Positions 34,165-41,518 of a stretch of 43,080 bases of DNA are shown here, one piece after another. The translations under genes were made by a program, and so were the position numbers. The first letter of the stretch is position 1; each line of letters starts with the position of its first letter. Origin of the DNA: Gemmatimonadota bacterium. GTDB lineage: Bacteria > Gemmatimonadota > Gemmatimonadetes > Longimicrobiales > RSA9. The stretch covers positions 1-43,080 of the forward strand of contig JADGQX010000008.1 in the NCBI GenBank assembly GCA_017881445.1, given 5' to 3'. Under the pieces are notes generated by a model that made no database searches, had not been told where the DNA came from, and saw nothing but the letters and a program-made list of their open reading frames with translations.

Positions 34165-36654
34165 ATGAGCACGCAGGATCCGAACGAGTACCGCCCCAGC
34201 GCCATCGAAGAGAAGTGGCAGGCGATCTGGGCCGAGCGCGGCACCAACACGTTCACGGACGAGGAGCTGCGCGGGGCGGAGAACCCCTTCTACAACCTCA
34301 TGATGTTCCCCTACCCCTCGGCGGAGGGGCTGCACGTGGGGAACATCTACGCCTTCACGGGCGCCGACATCTTCGGCCGCTACCAGCGGCTGCAGGGCAA
34401 AACGGTCTTCGAGCCGATCGGCTTCGATGCCTTCGGCATCCACTCGGAGAACTTCGCGCTCAAGATGGGCACCCACCCCATGGAGCTCATCCCGCGCAAC
34501 ATCGCCAACTTCACGCGCCAGCTGAAGCGCGTGGGGCTGATGTACGACTGGAACCACACGGTCGACACGACCGACCCGCGCTACTACCGCTGGACGCAGT
34601 GGGTCTTCCTCCAGCTCTACCGCGCGGGACGCGCCGAGAAGCGCGAGGCGCCCGTCAACTGGTGCCCCTCCTGTCACACGGTGCTGGCCAACGAGCAGGT
34701 CATCGCCGGGGCGTGCGAGCGCTGCGGCAGCATGGTCGAGCAGCGCATCCTGTCGCAGTGGTTCTTCAAGATCACCGACTACGCCAAACGCTTGCTCGAG
34801 AACCTCTCCTGGATCGACTGGTCGGAAACCACCAAGAAGGCGCAGGAGAACTGGATCGGCAGAAGCGACGGCGCCGAGGTCCATTTCCCTCTCGCCCGGC
34901 GCAAGGTGGCCGACGACCGCCACGAGAGCGCGCAGGTCCACGCCCAGAAGCCGGTCATCCCCGTCTTCACCACGCGCCCCGACACCATCTTCGGCGCCAC
35001 CTTCATGGTGCTGGCGCCCGAGCACCCGCTCGTGGACACGCTCACGGCCCCCGGCCAGAAGGCGGCCGTCGAGGAGTACCGCCGCGGCGTCGCCGCCATG
35101 GACCTCGTCTCCCGCAAGATCGACAAGGAGAAGACCGGCGTCTTCACGGGCGGGTATGCCGTCAACCCCGCCACGGGCGAGGACATCCCCGTCTGGATCG
35201 CCGACTACGTGCTCATGGAGTACGGCACCGGCGCCATCATGGCGGTGCCCGGCCACGACGAGCGCGATTTCGAGTTCGCCACGAAGTTCGGCCTGCCCAT
35301 CCCGCGCGTGATCGCCGCCTCCCTCGACGACGCCGACGCGCCCCTGATCGCGGCGGAGGCCGGCGATGGCGTGCTCGTGCACTCCGGTCAGTTCACGGGC
35401 CTGCCCTGGGCCGAGGGCAAGCAGGCAATCACTAAGTGGTTGTCAGAAAGAGGTTTAGGCGAGGCGCGCGTGAACTACCGGCTGCACGACTGGTGCATCT
35501 CCCGACAGCGCTACTGGGGACCGCCCATCCCCATCATCTACTGCGAGAAGTGCGGCACCGTGCCCGTGCCGGAGGAGCAGCTGCCGGTCGTGCTGCCCTT
35601 CGTCGCCGACTACAAGCCGGACGAGTCCGGGATCTCGCCGCTCGCCCGGGTCGAGGAGTGGTACCGCGTCGCCTGCCCGACGTGCGGCGGCGAGGCGCGG
35701 CGGGAGACCGACGTCAGCGACACGTTCCTGGACAGCGCCTGGTACTTCCTGCGCTACCCGTCGGCCAACGACCAGGCGGCGCCGTTCGACCCGCAGATCA
35801 CGGCGAAGTGGCTCCCCGTCAACAGTTACATCGGCGGGGAGGAGCACGCCGTGCTGCACCTGCTGTACAGCCGCTTCATCACCATGGTGCTGCACGACCT
35901 GGGGCACCTCGCCTTCGAGGAGCCGTACCTGCGCTTCCGCAAGCATGGGCTGATCATCAAGGAAGGCTCGAAGATGTCCAAGAGCCGGGGCAACGTCGTG
36001 GTCCCGGACGACTACATCGCGCAGTGGGGCGCCGACGCCTTCCGCACGTACCTCATGTTCCTGGGCCCGTACCAGGAGGGCGGCGACTTCCGCGACCAGG
36101 GGCTCGTCGGTCCTTTCGGCTTCCTCAAGCGGCTCTGGGACACGGTGCTGCCCGTGGAGGAGCTCGGGACCGAGGCGCCCGGCGCGGAGCTGGAGCGGAA
36201 GCTCCACGCCACCATCCGCAAGGTGGGCGAGGACGTGGCCGGCCTCAGCTACAACACCGCCGTGGCCGCCATGATGGAGTACCTGAACGCGGTGCGCGAA
36301 GGCGGTCGCGGGGCCAACCGCTCCGAGATCGAGCCGCTCGTCGTGCTGGTCGCGCCCTTCGCGCCCCACCTGGCCGAGGAGCTCTGGAGCCGCCTCGGCC
36401 ACGCCCACGGCATCTTCGAGGGCGCCAACTGGCCGCAGTACGACCCCGCCCGGACCACCCAGGACACGGTCGAGTTCGTCGTCCAGGTCAACGGCAGGGT
36501 GCGCGCGCGGCTGCCCATGCCGCGAGGCATCCCCCAGGGCGAGGCCCAGGCTGCGGCGCTGGCCGACGACAACGTGAAGCGGTTCGTTGATGGCGCTGCC
36601 GTGCGGAAGGTGGTTTTCGTGCCGGACAGGCTCATCAATCTGGTCGTCGGCTAG
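34165..36654 (+). CDS. leuS: Leucyl-tRNA synthetase
   Basis: An 829-residue class I synthetase charging tRNA-Leu. The HIGH motif is HVGN (57-60), the KMSKS loop is at 603-607, and Zn-knuckle cysteines appear as CPSCHTVL/CERCG and again as CEKCG/CPTCG. The CP1 editing domain is present with TTRPDTIFGATFMVLAPEHPL split over the conserved threonine-rich strand and GTGAIMAVPGHDERD. Length is normal. It is apparently monocistronic with its own promoter; two tRNA-Leu genes lie about 1.5 kb downstream. No T-box-like leader is present. Confidence 0.98.
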   Translation: MSTQDPNEYRPSAIEEKWQAIWAERGTNTFTDEELRGAENPFYNLMMFPYPSAEGLHVGNIYAFTGADIFGRYQRLQGKTVFEPIGFDAFGIHSENFALKMGTHPMELIPRNIANFTRQLKRVGLMYDWNHTVDTTDPRYYRWTQWVFLQLYRAGRAEKREAPVNWCPSCHTVLANEQVIAGACERCGSMVEQRILSQWFFKITDYAKRLLENLSWIDWSETTKKAQENWIGRSDGAEVHFPLARRKVADDRHESAQVHAQKPVIPVFTTRPDTIFGATFMVLAPEHPLVDTLTAPGQKAAVEEYRRGVAAMDLVSRKIDKEKTGVFTGGYAVNPATGEDIPVWIADYVLMEYGTGAIMAVPGHDERDFEFATKFGLPIPRVIAASLDDADAPLIAAEAGDGVLVHSGQFTGLPWAEGKQAITKWLSERGLGEARVNYRLHDWCISRQRYWGPPIPIIYCEKCGTVPVPEEQLPVVLPFVADYKPDESGISPLARVEEWYRVACPTCGGEARRETDVSDTFLDSAWYFLRYPSANDQAAPFDPQITAKWLPVNSYIGGEEHAVLHLLYSRFITMVLHDLGHLAFEEPYLRFRKHGLIIKEGSKMSKSRGNVVVPDDYIAQWGADAFRTYLMFLGPYQEGGDFRDQGLVGPFGFLKRLWDTVLPVEELGTEAPGAELERKLHATIRKVGEDVAGLSYNTAVAAMMEYLNAVREGGRGANRSEIEPLVVLVAPFAPHLAEELWSRLGHAHGIFEGANWPQYDPARTTQDTVEFVVQVNGRVRARLPMPRGIPQGEAQAAALADDNVKRFVDGAAVRKVVFVPDRLINLVVG

Positions 36655-36686
36655 CGCGACCCGGCAGAGGGGGCGCAACAACGATG

Positions 36687-36719
36687 GCGAGGGCCGGGCG
36701 CAGATTCCCCGGCCCTCGC
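36687..36719 (+). terminator. Stable hairpin after leuS, no T-run
   Basis: GCGAGGGCCGGG (36687-36698) pairs perfectly with 36708-36719 around a 9-nt loop, 33 bp after the leuS stop. There is no U-tract, so it may act with Rho, or only stabilise the mRNA end. Confidence 0.5.
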
Positions 36720-36735
36720 GCGCATCCCTGGAGAT

Positions 36736-36841
36736 GGGGAGCAACATCAGGCCGGGCGACCCGGCGTTTCCTTCCGGGACCGGAGCGGCAGCGCCCTGGG
36801 CGCCGGGGGTACGCCGGGCCTCCCGAATGATGTTGCTCCCC
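36736..36841. repeat. Palindromic element with ~31-bp terminal inverted repeats
   Basis: GGGGAGCAACATC (36736-36748) recurs inverted as GATGTTGCTCCCC (36829-36841), and the match continues inward with few differences, up to about 31 bp, to ACCCGGCGT/ACGCCGGGC. A third copy of the end, GATGTTGCTCCC, stands alone at 36895-36906. The pattern is that of a small non-autonomous repeat. Confidence 0.75.
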
Positions 36842-37004
36842 CTCATCAGGGAGGCGGAGTGAGGGTCGCGCTTGTGCGCCTGGACCCGGCCTTCGATGTT
36901 GCTCCCACTCTGCCGTCTGGCGCTTGCCGCAGGGGCCCGCCGAGGCTACTCTGGCGGCCCCCCGCATGGCCCCAGGAACAAGGCCAGACAAGGCAAACGC
37001 GGCC

Positions 37005-37033
37005 TTGACAGTCACCCTGACCACGGTTAACGT
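37005..37033 (+). promoter_or_regulatory. Promoter of the tRNA cluster
   Basis: A consensus -35 TTGACA (37005-37010) is followed after 17 bp by TAACGT (37028-37033), a weak -10. This puts transcription start close to the first tRNA at 37049. Confidence 0.55.
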
Positions 37034-37048
37034 AATGGCCTGTACTGA

Positions 37049-37122
37049 CGCGGGGTGGAGCAGTCTGGTAGCTCGCCGGGCTCATAACCCGGAGGTCGCG
37101 GGTTCAAATCCCGCCCCCGCCA
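37049..37122 (+). tRNA. Initiator tRNA-fMet (CAT)
   Basis: Anticodon CAT at 37083-37085. Position 1 is C and faces C72, so the first pair is open, and the anticodon stem has three consecutive G-C pairs; both mark the initiator. CCA is not encoded. Confidence 0.96.
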
Positions 37123-37130
37123 TTCTCCCG

Positions 37131-37149
37131 GCCCTGGCTTGGCCAGGGC
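37131..37149 (+). terminator. Weak hairpin after tRNA-fMet
   Basis: GCCCTGGC-ttg-GCCAGGGC, followed by TCGTTTG. It has a short loop and a poor T-run, so it is probably a processing or attenuating structure. Confidence 0.35.
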
Positions 37150-37293
37150 TCGTTTGTGAGGAGCCTTGATGCCGGCTCGACCGTCCCCGCGAGACAGCTC
37201 GCGATCCGTGCCGCCGGGCAGCCGGTGGCAGCGGTCGTGGACGGCGACGGCGGGAGAGGGATAGCGAGCGCGAGCCGCGATCGCGATTCCCCC

Positions 37294-37323
37294 GCCCGCG
37301 CCGCTTCAGCCGCGCGGGCTTTT
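37294..37323 (+). terminator. Probable intrinsic terminator between tRNA-fMet and tRNA-Phe
   Basis: GCCCGCGC (37294-37301) pairs with GCGCGGGC (37312-37319) and TTTT follows. No promoter is seen between this point and tRNA-Phe at 37342, so partial read-through is likely. Confidence 0.5.
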
Positions 37324-37341
37324 CATCGGCGGGAGGTCCGG

Positions 37342-37414
37342 GGCCAGGTAGCTCAGTTGGTAGAGCACACGACTGAAAATCGTGGTGTCGGCAGTTCGAC
37401 TCTGCCCCTGGCCA
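37342..37414 (+). tRNA. tRNA-Phe (GAA)
   Basis: Cloverleaf with acceptor GGCCAGG/CCTGGCC, anticodon GAA at 37375-37377, T-loop TTCGACT and discriminator A. No encoded CCA. Confidence 0.97.
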
Positions 37415-37417
37415 TAT

Positions 37418-37490
37418 AGGTCCGTAGCTCAAGTGGTAGAGCACCGGTCTCCAAAACCGGGGGTTGCAGGTTCGAGTCCTGCCGGGCCTG
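37418..37490 (+). tRNA. tRNA-Trp (CCA)
   Basis: Anticodon CCA at 37451-37453, acceptor AGGTCCG/CGGGCCT with one G-T pair, and discriminator G as expected for Trp. It starts 3 bp after tRNA-Phe. No encoded CCA tail. Confidence 0.97.
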
Positions 37491-37520
37491 CTGGGTGACT
37501 TGTTTGACAGACGGTTCGAG

Positions 37521-37593
37521 GCCCCCATCGTCTAGTGGCCTAGGACGCGGCGTTCTCAGCGCCGAAACCGGGGTTCGATTCCCCGTGGGGGTA
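37521..37593 (+). tRNA. tRNA-Glu (CTC)
   Basis: Anticodon CTC at 37555-37557, stem CGGCG/CGCCG, T-arm CGGGG-TTCGATT-CCCCG. The first acceptor pair is G-T. It is the second Glu isoacceptor of the cluster, with TTC at 37739. Confidence 0.96.
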
Positions 37594-37658
37594 TGGCAGC
37601 GCGGGTACGGCCCCCGCCGCGCTGGGGCGATACGTTGGGGGAGGCACCGACGGAGTGT

Positions 37659-37730
<72 letters not shown>

Positions 37731-37738
37731 CCAGTCGG

Positions 37739-37810
37739 GTCCCCATCGTCTAACGGTTAGGACGCCAGCCTTTCAAGCTGGTAACCCGGGTTCGACTCCC
37801 GGTGGGGGCA
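37739..37810 (+). tRNA. tRNA-Glu (TTC)
   Basis: Anticodon TTC at 37772-37774, stem CCAGC/GCTGG, T-arm CCGGG-TTCGACT-CCCGG, discriminator A. Confidence 0.97.
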
Positions 37811-37821
37811 TTGCACAGAGC

Positions 37822-37894
37822 GCGGGCGTAGCTCAGTTGGTAGAGCGTCTGCTTGCCATGCAGAAGGTCGCCGGTTCAAGTCCGGTCGCCCGCT
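37822..37894 (+). tRNA. tRNA-Gly (GCC)
   Basis: Anticodon GCC at 37855-37857, acceptor GCGGGCG/CGCCCGC, discriminator T as usual for bacterial Gly. Confidence 0.97.
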
Positions 37895-37928
37895 CTGAGG
37901 AGCCGCCTGAGGGCGGGTGCAGGACGTG

Positions 37929-38002
37929 GGGGCGGTAGCTCAGCCGGTTAGAGTGCCGGTCTGTCACACCGGAGGTCGCGGGTTCAAATCCCGTCCGCCC
38001 CG
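37929..38002 (+). tRNA. tRNA-Asp (GTC)
   Basis: Anticodon GTC at 37963-37965, acceptor GGGGCGG/CCGCCCC, discriminator G as expected for Asp. Confidence 0.97.
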
Positions 38003-38009
38003 CTCGAAC

Positions 38010-38021
38010 GCTCTTTGACAA
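38010..38021 (+). promoter_or_regulatory. boxA-like antitermination sequence
   Basis: GCTCTTTGACAA, 8 bp after tRNA-Asp, differs by one base from the rrn boxA core of Escherichia coli. It may recruit Nus factors to keep polymerase going through the remaining tRNAs. It also contains TTGACA, but no -10 follows. Confidence 0.45.
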
Positions 38022-38037
38022 CTCGGGTTCGTGATTC

Positions 38038-38059
38038 CGGCCGGCGAATTCGCCGGCCG
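38038..38059. repeat. 22-bp perfect palindrome between tRNA-Asp and tRNA-Ala
   Basis: An uninterrupted self-complementary sequence centred on GAATTC (38046-38051), with arms CGGCCGGC/GCCGGCCG. As RNA it would form a hairpin in the precursor, possibly guiding RNase cleavage; as DNA it is a symmetric binding site. Confidence 0.75.
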
Positions 38060-38063
38060 CCGT

Positions 38064-38136
38064 GGGGCTGTAGCTCAGCTGGGAGAGCGCTTGAATGGCA
38101 TTCAAGAGGCCAGGGGTTCGAGCCCCCTCAGCTCCA
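38064..38136 (+). tRNA. tRNA-Ala (GGC)
   Basis: Anticodon GGC at 38097-38099. The acceptor carries the G3-T70 pair that identifies Ala (GGGGCTG/CAGCTCC). Nearly identical outside the anticodon arm to tRNA-Ala at 38743. Confidence 0.97.
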
Positions 38137-38138
38137 CT

Positions 38139-38224
<86 letters not shown>

Positions 38225-38241
38225 CTGCAGGAAACCGGGTC

Positions 38242-38325
38242 GCCCACGTGCTGGAACTGGTAGACAGGCTGGTTTGAGGGACCAGTGCCGGAAACGGCGT
38301 GGAGGTTCGAGTCCTCTCGTGGGCA
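38242..38325 (+). tRNA. tRNA-Leu (GAG)
   Basis: Anticodon GAG at 38276-38278, class II with variable arm GCCG-gaaa-CGGC, discriminator A. Confidence 0.97.
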
Positions 38326-38351
38326 TTCCGATACCGGCATCCGACGGGACG

Positions 38352-38382
38352 TTTCACCACGGAGTACACGAAGGACACAGAG
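38352..38382 (+). repeat. TTTCACC...AGGACAC dispersed repeat
   Basis: TTTCACCACGGAGTACACGA followed by AGGACACAGAG, in the spacer between tRNA-Leu and tRNA-Arg. It matches the copy at 21869-21900 at about 26 of 31 positions, on the opposite strand. Confidence 0.6.
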
Positions 38383-38452
38383 CGGGATTTGTTGTGGTGA
38401 CGGATGAGTTCCGTGTGGCCTCCGAACGCGAGGCGCCCACGAAGTCCGATAC

Positions 38453-38526
38453 GCGCTCGTAGCTCAATTGGATAGAGCATCTGACTACGGATCAGAAGGT
38501 TACAGGTTCGAGTCCTGTCGAGCGCG
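38453..38526 (+). tRNA. tRNA-Arg (ACG)
   Basis: Anticodon ACG at 38487-38489; the A is normally deaminated to inosine by TadA to read CGU, CGC and CGA. Acceptor GCGCTCG/CGAGCGC, discriminator G. Confidence 0.97.
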
Positions 38527-38530
38527 CCAG

Positions 38531-38614
38531 GGTGGGGTACCAAAGCGGCTAACTGGGGCAGACTGTAAATCTGCTGGCCACCGGCCTACGGAGGTTCGAA
38601 TCCTCCCCCCACCA
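38531..38614 (+). tRNA. tRNA-Tyr (GTA)
   Basis: Anticodon GTA at 38565-38567, long variable arm typical of bacterial Tyr, discriminator A. It starts 4 bp after tRNA-Arg. Confidence 0.97.
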
Positions 38615-38625
38615 CTCGTGTCAGG

Positions 38626-38700
<75 letters not shown>

Positions 38701-38742
38701 TACCGCCGGCCGGGTTCCGCCGGGCGGGCATAGAAGGAAATT

Positions 38743-38815
38743 GGGGCTGTAGCTCAGCTGGGAGAGCGCTGCAATCGCACTGCAGAGGCCAGGGGTTCGA
38801 GCCCCCTCAGCTCCA
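38743..38815 (+). tRNA. tRNA-Ala (CGC)
   Basis: Anticodon CGC at 38776-38778, G3-T70 identity pair, near-duplicate of the GGC gene at 38064 apart from the anticodon arm. Confidence 0.97.
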
Positions 38816-38863
38816 TCGGTCGTCTCACCCGTTCCGGGCCGCCCGTGTCGGCGCGGGTGAGGA

Positions 38864-38909
38864 GGGCGGGCGGAAGCCCACGGCACGAGCCGTGGGCCCG
38901 GCACCCGCC
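38864..38909 (+). repeat. Extended hairpin between tRNA-Ala and tRNA-Thr
   Basis: GCCCACGGC (38876-38884) pairs with GCCGTGGGC (38889-38897) around ACGA, with a further outer GGGCGGG/CCCGCCC pairing. No T-run, so more likely a processing structure than a terminator. Confidence 0.55.
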
Positions 38910-38958
38910 CGAGAGACCGCCGGTCGGCGCCAGGGCGCGCTGGCTTGCGACTGACCGC

Positions 38959-39030
38959 GCCACCGTAGCTCAGGGGTAGAGCACTCGATTCGTAATCGAG
39001 CGGTCCTCGGTTCAAATCCGAGCGGTGGCT
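38959..39030 (+). tRNA. tRNA-Thr (CGT)
   Basis: Anticodon CGT at 38991-38993, normal T-loop TTCAAAT (contrast the GGT gene), acceptor GCCACCG/CGGTGGC, discriminator T. Confidence 0.97.
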
Positions 39031-39118
39031 CTCCCGTCTGGCCCGGCGGGCGCGCACGAGAGTGGGACGAGCGGGCCGGACCCACGGGTCGGCGCTGGCC
39101 GACGGACGGACGGCCCAT

Positions 39119-39191
39119 GCGGGAGTAGCTCAGTTGGTAGAGCATCAGCTTCCCAAGCTGAGGGTCGCGGGTTCGAGCCCCGTCTCCCGCT
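39119..39191 (+). tRNA. tRNA-Gly (CCC)
   Basis: Anticodon CCC at 39152-39154, acceptor GCGGGAG/CTCCCGC, discriminator T. Confidence 0.97.
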
Positions 39192-39288
39192 CTGGAACAG
39201 TGCAGTGCGACGGCCAAGGCAAGCCCGCGCACGTTCCCGTCAACGTGAACGGTTGCGCTTGCGCTTGCGGCCGTTTGTTTTGCTTTTC

Positions 39289-39361
39289 TGCCCCTTGGTG
39301 TAATTGGCAACACGCCTGACTCTGGATCAGGAGAGTCCTGGTTCGAACCCAGGAGGGGCAA
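39289..39361 (+). tRNA. tRNA-Gln (CTG)
   Basis: Anticodon CTG at 39322-39324, acceptor TGCCCCT/AGGGGCA with the weak T1-A72 pair typical of Gln, discriminator A. Confidence 0.97.
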
Positions 39362-39397
39362 CTTGGAGGGAGGCCGCGCCGCCGCGGCCGACGGTTT

Positions 39398-39483
39398 GGA
39401 GAGGTAGCCAAGTGGTTACGGCAACGGTTTGCTAAACCGTCGGGCTCGCAAGGCCCGCGTGGGTTCGAATCCCACCCTCTCCG
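39398..39483 (+). tRNA. tRNA-Ser (GCT)
   Basis: Anticodon GCT at 39431-39433, long variable arm, acceptor GGAGAGG/CCTCTCC, discriminator G as in Ser. Confidence 0.97.
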
Positions 39484-39529
39484 CTGAGGGTTGCCGCCGC
39501 AGGCGCTCCGGCGACCCGACTGGAGCATT

Positions 39530-39615
39530 GGACGGGTGTCCGAGAGGCTTAAGGAGCACGATTGGAAATCGTGTGGGGTTAACAGCCCTCGTGGGTTCGA
39601 ATCCCACCCCGTCCG
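39530..39615 (+). tRNA. tRNA-Ser (GGA)
   Basis: Anticodon GGA at 39564-39566, long variable arm, acceptor GGACGGG/CCCGTCC, discriminator G. Confidence 0.97.
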
Positions 39616-39656
39616 TGGCCGTGGCGGGGTTCGACCGCCGGCAGGACAGCGACAAG

Positions 39657-39730
39657 CGGGGAGTAGCTCAGCCCGGTAGAGCACTGCGTTCGGGACGCAG
39701 GGGCCGCTGGTTCAAATCCAGTCTCCCCGA
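39657..39730 (+). tRNA. tRNA-Pro (CGG)
   Basis: Anticodon CGG at 39691-39693, acceptor CGGGGAG/CTCCCCG, discriminator A as expected for Pro. Last tRNA of the cluster. Confidence 0.97.
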
Positions 39731-39772
39731 CTGAATTCGGGTGGTCGTCCCCGAGACCGCCCGGCAGCATCG

Positions 39773-39813
39773 AAGGCCCGGCAACGCCATGGCGTTGCCG
39801 GGCCTTTTTGTTT
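39773..39813 (+). terminator. Strong intrinsic terminator of the tRNA cluster
   Basis: A 34-bp perfect palindrome (39773-39806, arms AAGGCCCGGCAACGCCA and its complement) leads directly into a T-rich tract TTTTTGTTTT on the plus strand. Confidence 0.95.
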
Positions 39814-39894
39814 TGGCGAGGGCGGGAGCGGCAGCGGCGCCCCCTCTGGCTGCAAGTCACCGTGCCGGCACGGCGTCGGTCTGGCTCGCGGCGC

Positions 39895-40536
39895 CTAGGA
39901 CGCGGCCGACGGCCGGATCACGAGAATGATGGCGCCGCCGGCGTCGTCGGACTGGCCGAGCACGACCGGCTTGCCGACGGTGGCGGTGACCGTGCTGACC
40001 ATGCGGACCTGGCCGGCGCCCAACTCGATGGAGATGGCGACTCGCTTCTCGCTGCCCGAGACCCGCACGCGGTGGACCCGGCCCCTCACGGAGAAACGGG
40101 GCGTCGACCGGAGGAAATCCTCCTCCTCACTGGTCTGGACGCGCGTGGATCCGAGGAGCCTGTAGCCACGGTACTTGAACATCTCCCGCAGGGTGGTCTC
40201 GATGTCCGCGATGGCGGTGTCGCTCTGGATGAAGCCATCGGCCTGGAGCACCTGGATGTCCAGGACGACATCGCCGGCGTCGGGGCCGCCATCGTACTTC
40301 TGCAGCAGGTCGGCGATCACCTTCTGCCGATCCGGCCGCTCGGTGACGGAGATCAGCTTCTGCTTCCCGGAGAGGAAGCCGCCCTCGCGGATGTATGGTG
40401 TGAGCAGCGCCACGGCTTCCTCGTTGGTGAGGCGCGTCAACTCGTAGGTCCGGGTCTCCATGCCGCGCTTCTTGTCGCAGGCGGCGGGAGCGCACACGCC
40501 CGCGAGGAGCAGGGCGACAAGCAGGACTCGTTTCAT
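39895..40536 (-). CDS. Lipoprotein with secretin N-domain-like fold
   Basis: A 213-residue exported protein with leader RVLLVALLLAGVCAPAAC, whose terminal Cys could be a lipobox. The segment TYELTRLTNEEAVALLTPYI followed by VTERPDRQKVIADLLQKYDG has the pattern of secretin N1/NolW-like domains: an initial strand, a helix that contains an EEA motif, then a strand and a second helix. No secretin pore domain follows. The later beta-rich half ends VVLGQSDDAGGAIILVIRP. It is the last gene of the S41-sigma-anti-sigma set and overlaps the anti-sigma stop by ATGA. The role is unknown; it may be the envelope component the system responds to. Confidence 0.65.
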   Translation of the reverse strand: MKRVLLVALLLAGVCAPAACDKKRGMETRTYELTRLTNEEAVALLTPYIREGGFLSGKQKLISVTERPDRQKVIADLLQKYDGGPDAGDVVLDIQVLQADGFIQSDTAIADIETTLREMFKYRGYRLLGSTRVQTSEEEDFLRSTPRFSVRGRVHRVRVSGSEKRVAISIELGAGQVRMVSTVTATVGKPVVLGQSDDAGGAIILVIRPSAAS

Positions 40537-40952
40537 GGTTTGCCTCTGAAGTTCGTGAGCCAGATTACGGTCATGTCGTTCCGCTGCATCACCACGGCCT
40601 GCTGGCCGGGTGCGGGGGTAACGACGGGTTCGTCGGGGAACATCAGCTGCGCCAGCAAGGGCGACGGTCGCAGCGGTGGCCGCTCCGGGTGTTGCGCCAG
40701 CAGGAATGCCGCGGCCGCGGCCGCGGCCAGGAGCGGCAGTGGCGCCCAACGCCAGCGGCCGGCGTGGCGGCGAGTCAGGCGGCCCAGGCCTTCGTCGAGC
40801 AGCCTGTACCCGGCCAGGACCCGGCGCAGCTCGCTCGAGCAGGCGACGCATTCGTGCAGATGCGCGGCGACTTCCGCCGGCGGCTCTCTCAGCTCGCCCA
40901 TCTCGGCGCCCAGCAGCCACTCCCTGACGTGCACCTCCGCTCGCTCCGTCAT
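40533..40952 (-). CDS. Anti-sigma factor (zinc-finger type)
   Basis: A 139-residue membrane protein. The N-terminal HLHECVACSSEL is the H-x3-C-x2-C of ZAS anti-sigma domains, followed by one transmembrane helix (APLPLLAAAAAAAFLLA, about residues 70-86) and a short extracytoplasmic tail. It overlaps the ECF sigma gene by ATGA, the usual place of a cognate anti-sigma factor, so it should hold that sigma inactive at the inner membrane until signalled. Confidence 0.88.
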   Translation of the reverse strand: MTERAEVHVREWLLGAEMGELREPPAEVAAHLHECVACSSELRRVLAGYRLLDEGLGRLTRRHAGRWRWAPLPLLAAAAAAAFLLAQHPERPPLRPSPLLAQLMFPDEPVVTPAPGQQAVVMQRNDMTVIWLTNFRGKP

Positions 40953-41515
40953 TCGAACATCTCCGGGTGCCTATCCAGCATGATCCGGCGCAGGGCGCGG
41001 CGCGCGCGCATCAGGTGTACCCGCGCGGTTTCCGGCTTGATACCGAGGGCGTGGGCGGCTTCCGCCGCCGTTTGCCCCTCCTGGTCGACCAGCTCGATGA
41101 GCTGCCGCTGGCGCGGCGGCAGCTCTGAGAAGAAGCCGCGGATCAGGCTGGCGAGGCGGTCGTCGTGTACGCGAGCCAGCCGGTCCTCCGTCGCGGCCGG
41201 GAGCGCCGCGAGTTCGTCCTCGTCGACCGTCGCATGTCCGCGGCTCCGGCCCCGAACGTCCAGGGCGGCGTTGCGCACCACAGTGTAGAGCCAGGTCGTG
41301 AAGCGGGCGCGCCCCTCGAAGCCGCCCAGACGCTGGTGCAGCGTGATCGAGACCCGCTGCGCCACGTCCTCGGCGTCGTCGACGTCGCCGGTGATGACCA
41401 GCGCCCAGCGAACGATGCGATCGCGCATACCGCCGATGAGTGCATCGGCCGCGGCCCGGTCGCCGCCGTCGATTCGTTCGATGAGCTGCCGCAGCCCAGC
41501 CTCGCTCAAGGCCAC
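40949..41515 (-). CDS. ECF-family RNA polymerase sigma factor
   Basis: A 188-residue sigma factor. Region 2 is DAEDVAQRVSITLHQRL with FTTWLYTVVRNAALD; region 4 is LPPRQRQLIELVDQEGQTAA then a helix-turn-helix ending ARVHLMRARRALRR. Regions 1 and 3 are absent, as in ECF sigmas. It starts with GTG 3 bp after the S41 protease stop, and its own stop overlaps the anti-sigma start. No obvious autoregulatory promoter was identified in the 42.6-42.8 kb region. Confidence 0.93.
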   Translation of the reverse strand: MALSEAGLRQLIERIDGGDRAAADALIGGMRDRIVRWALVITGDVDDAEDVAQRVSITLHQRLGGFEGRARFTTWLYTVVRNAALDVRGRSRGHATVDEDELAALPAATEDRLARVHDDRLASLIRGFFSELPPRQRQLIELVDQEGQTAAEAAHALGIKPETARVHLMRARRALRRIMLDRHPEMFE

Positions 41516-41518
41516 GCG

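Larger units (their letters stand above)
36655..37048. other. Intergenic region leuS to tRNA cluster, 394 bp
   Basis: It contains no protein gene. It holds a hairpin just after leuS, a palindromic element with short terminal inverted repeats, a further copy of the repeat end, and a promoter for the tRNA cluster, each listed separately. Confidence 0.8.
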
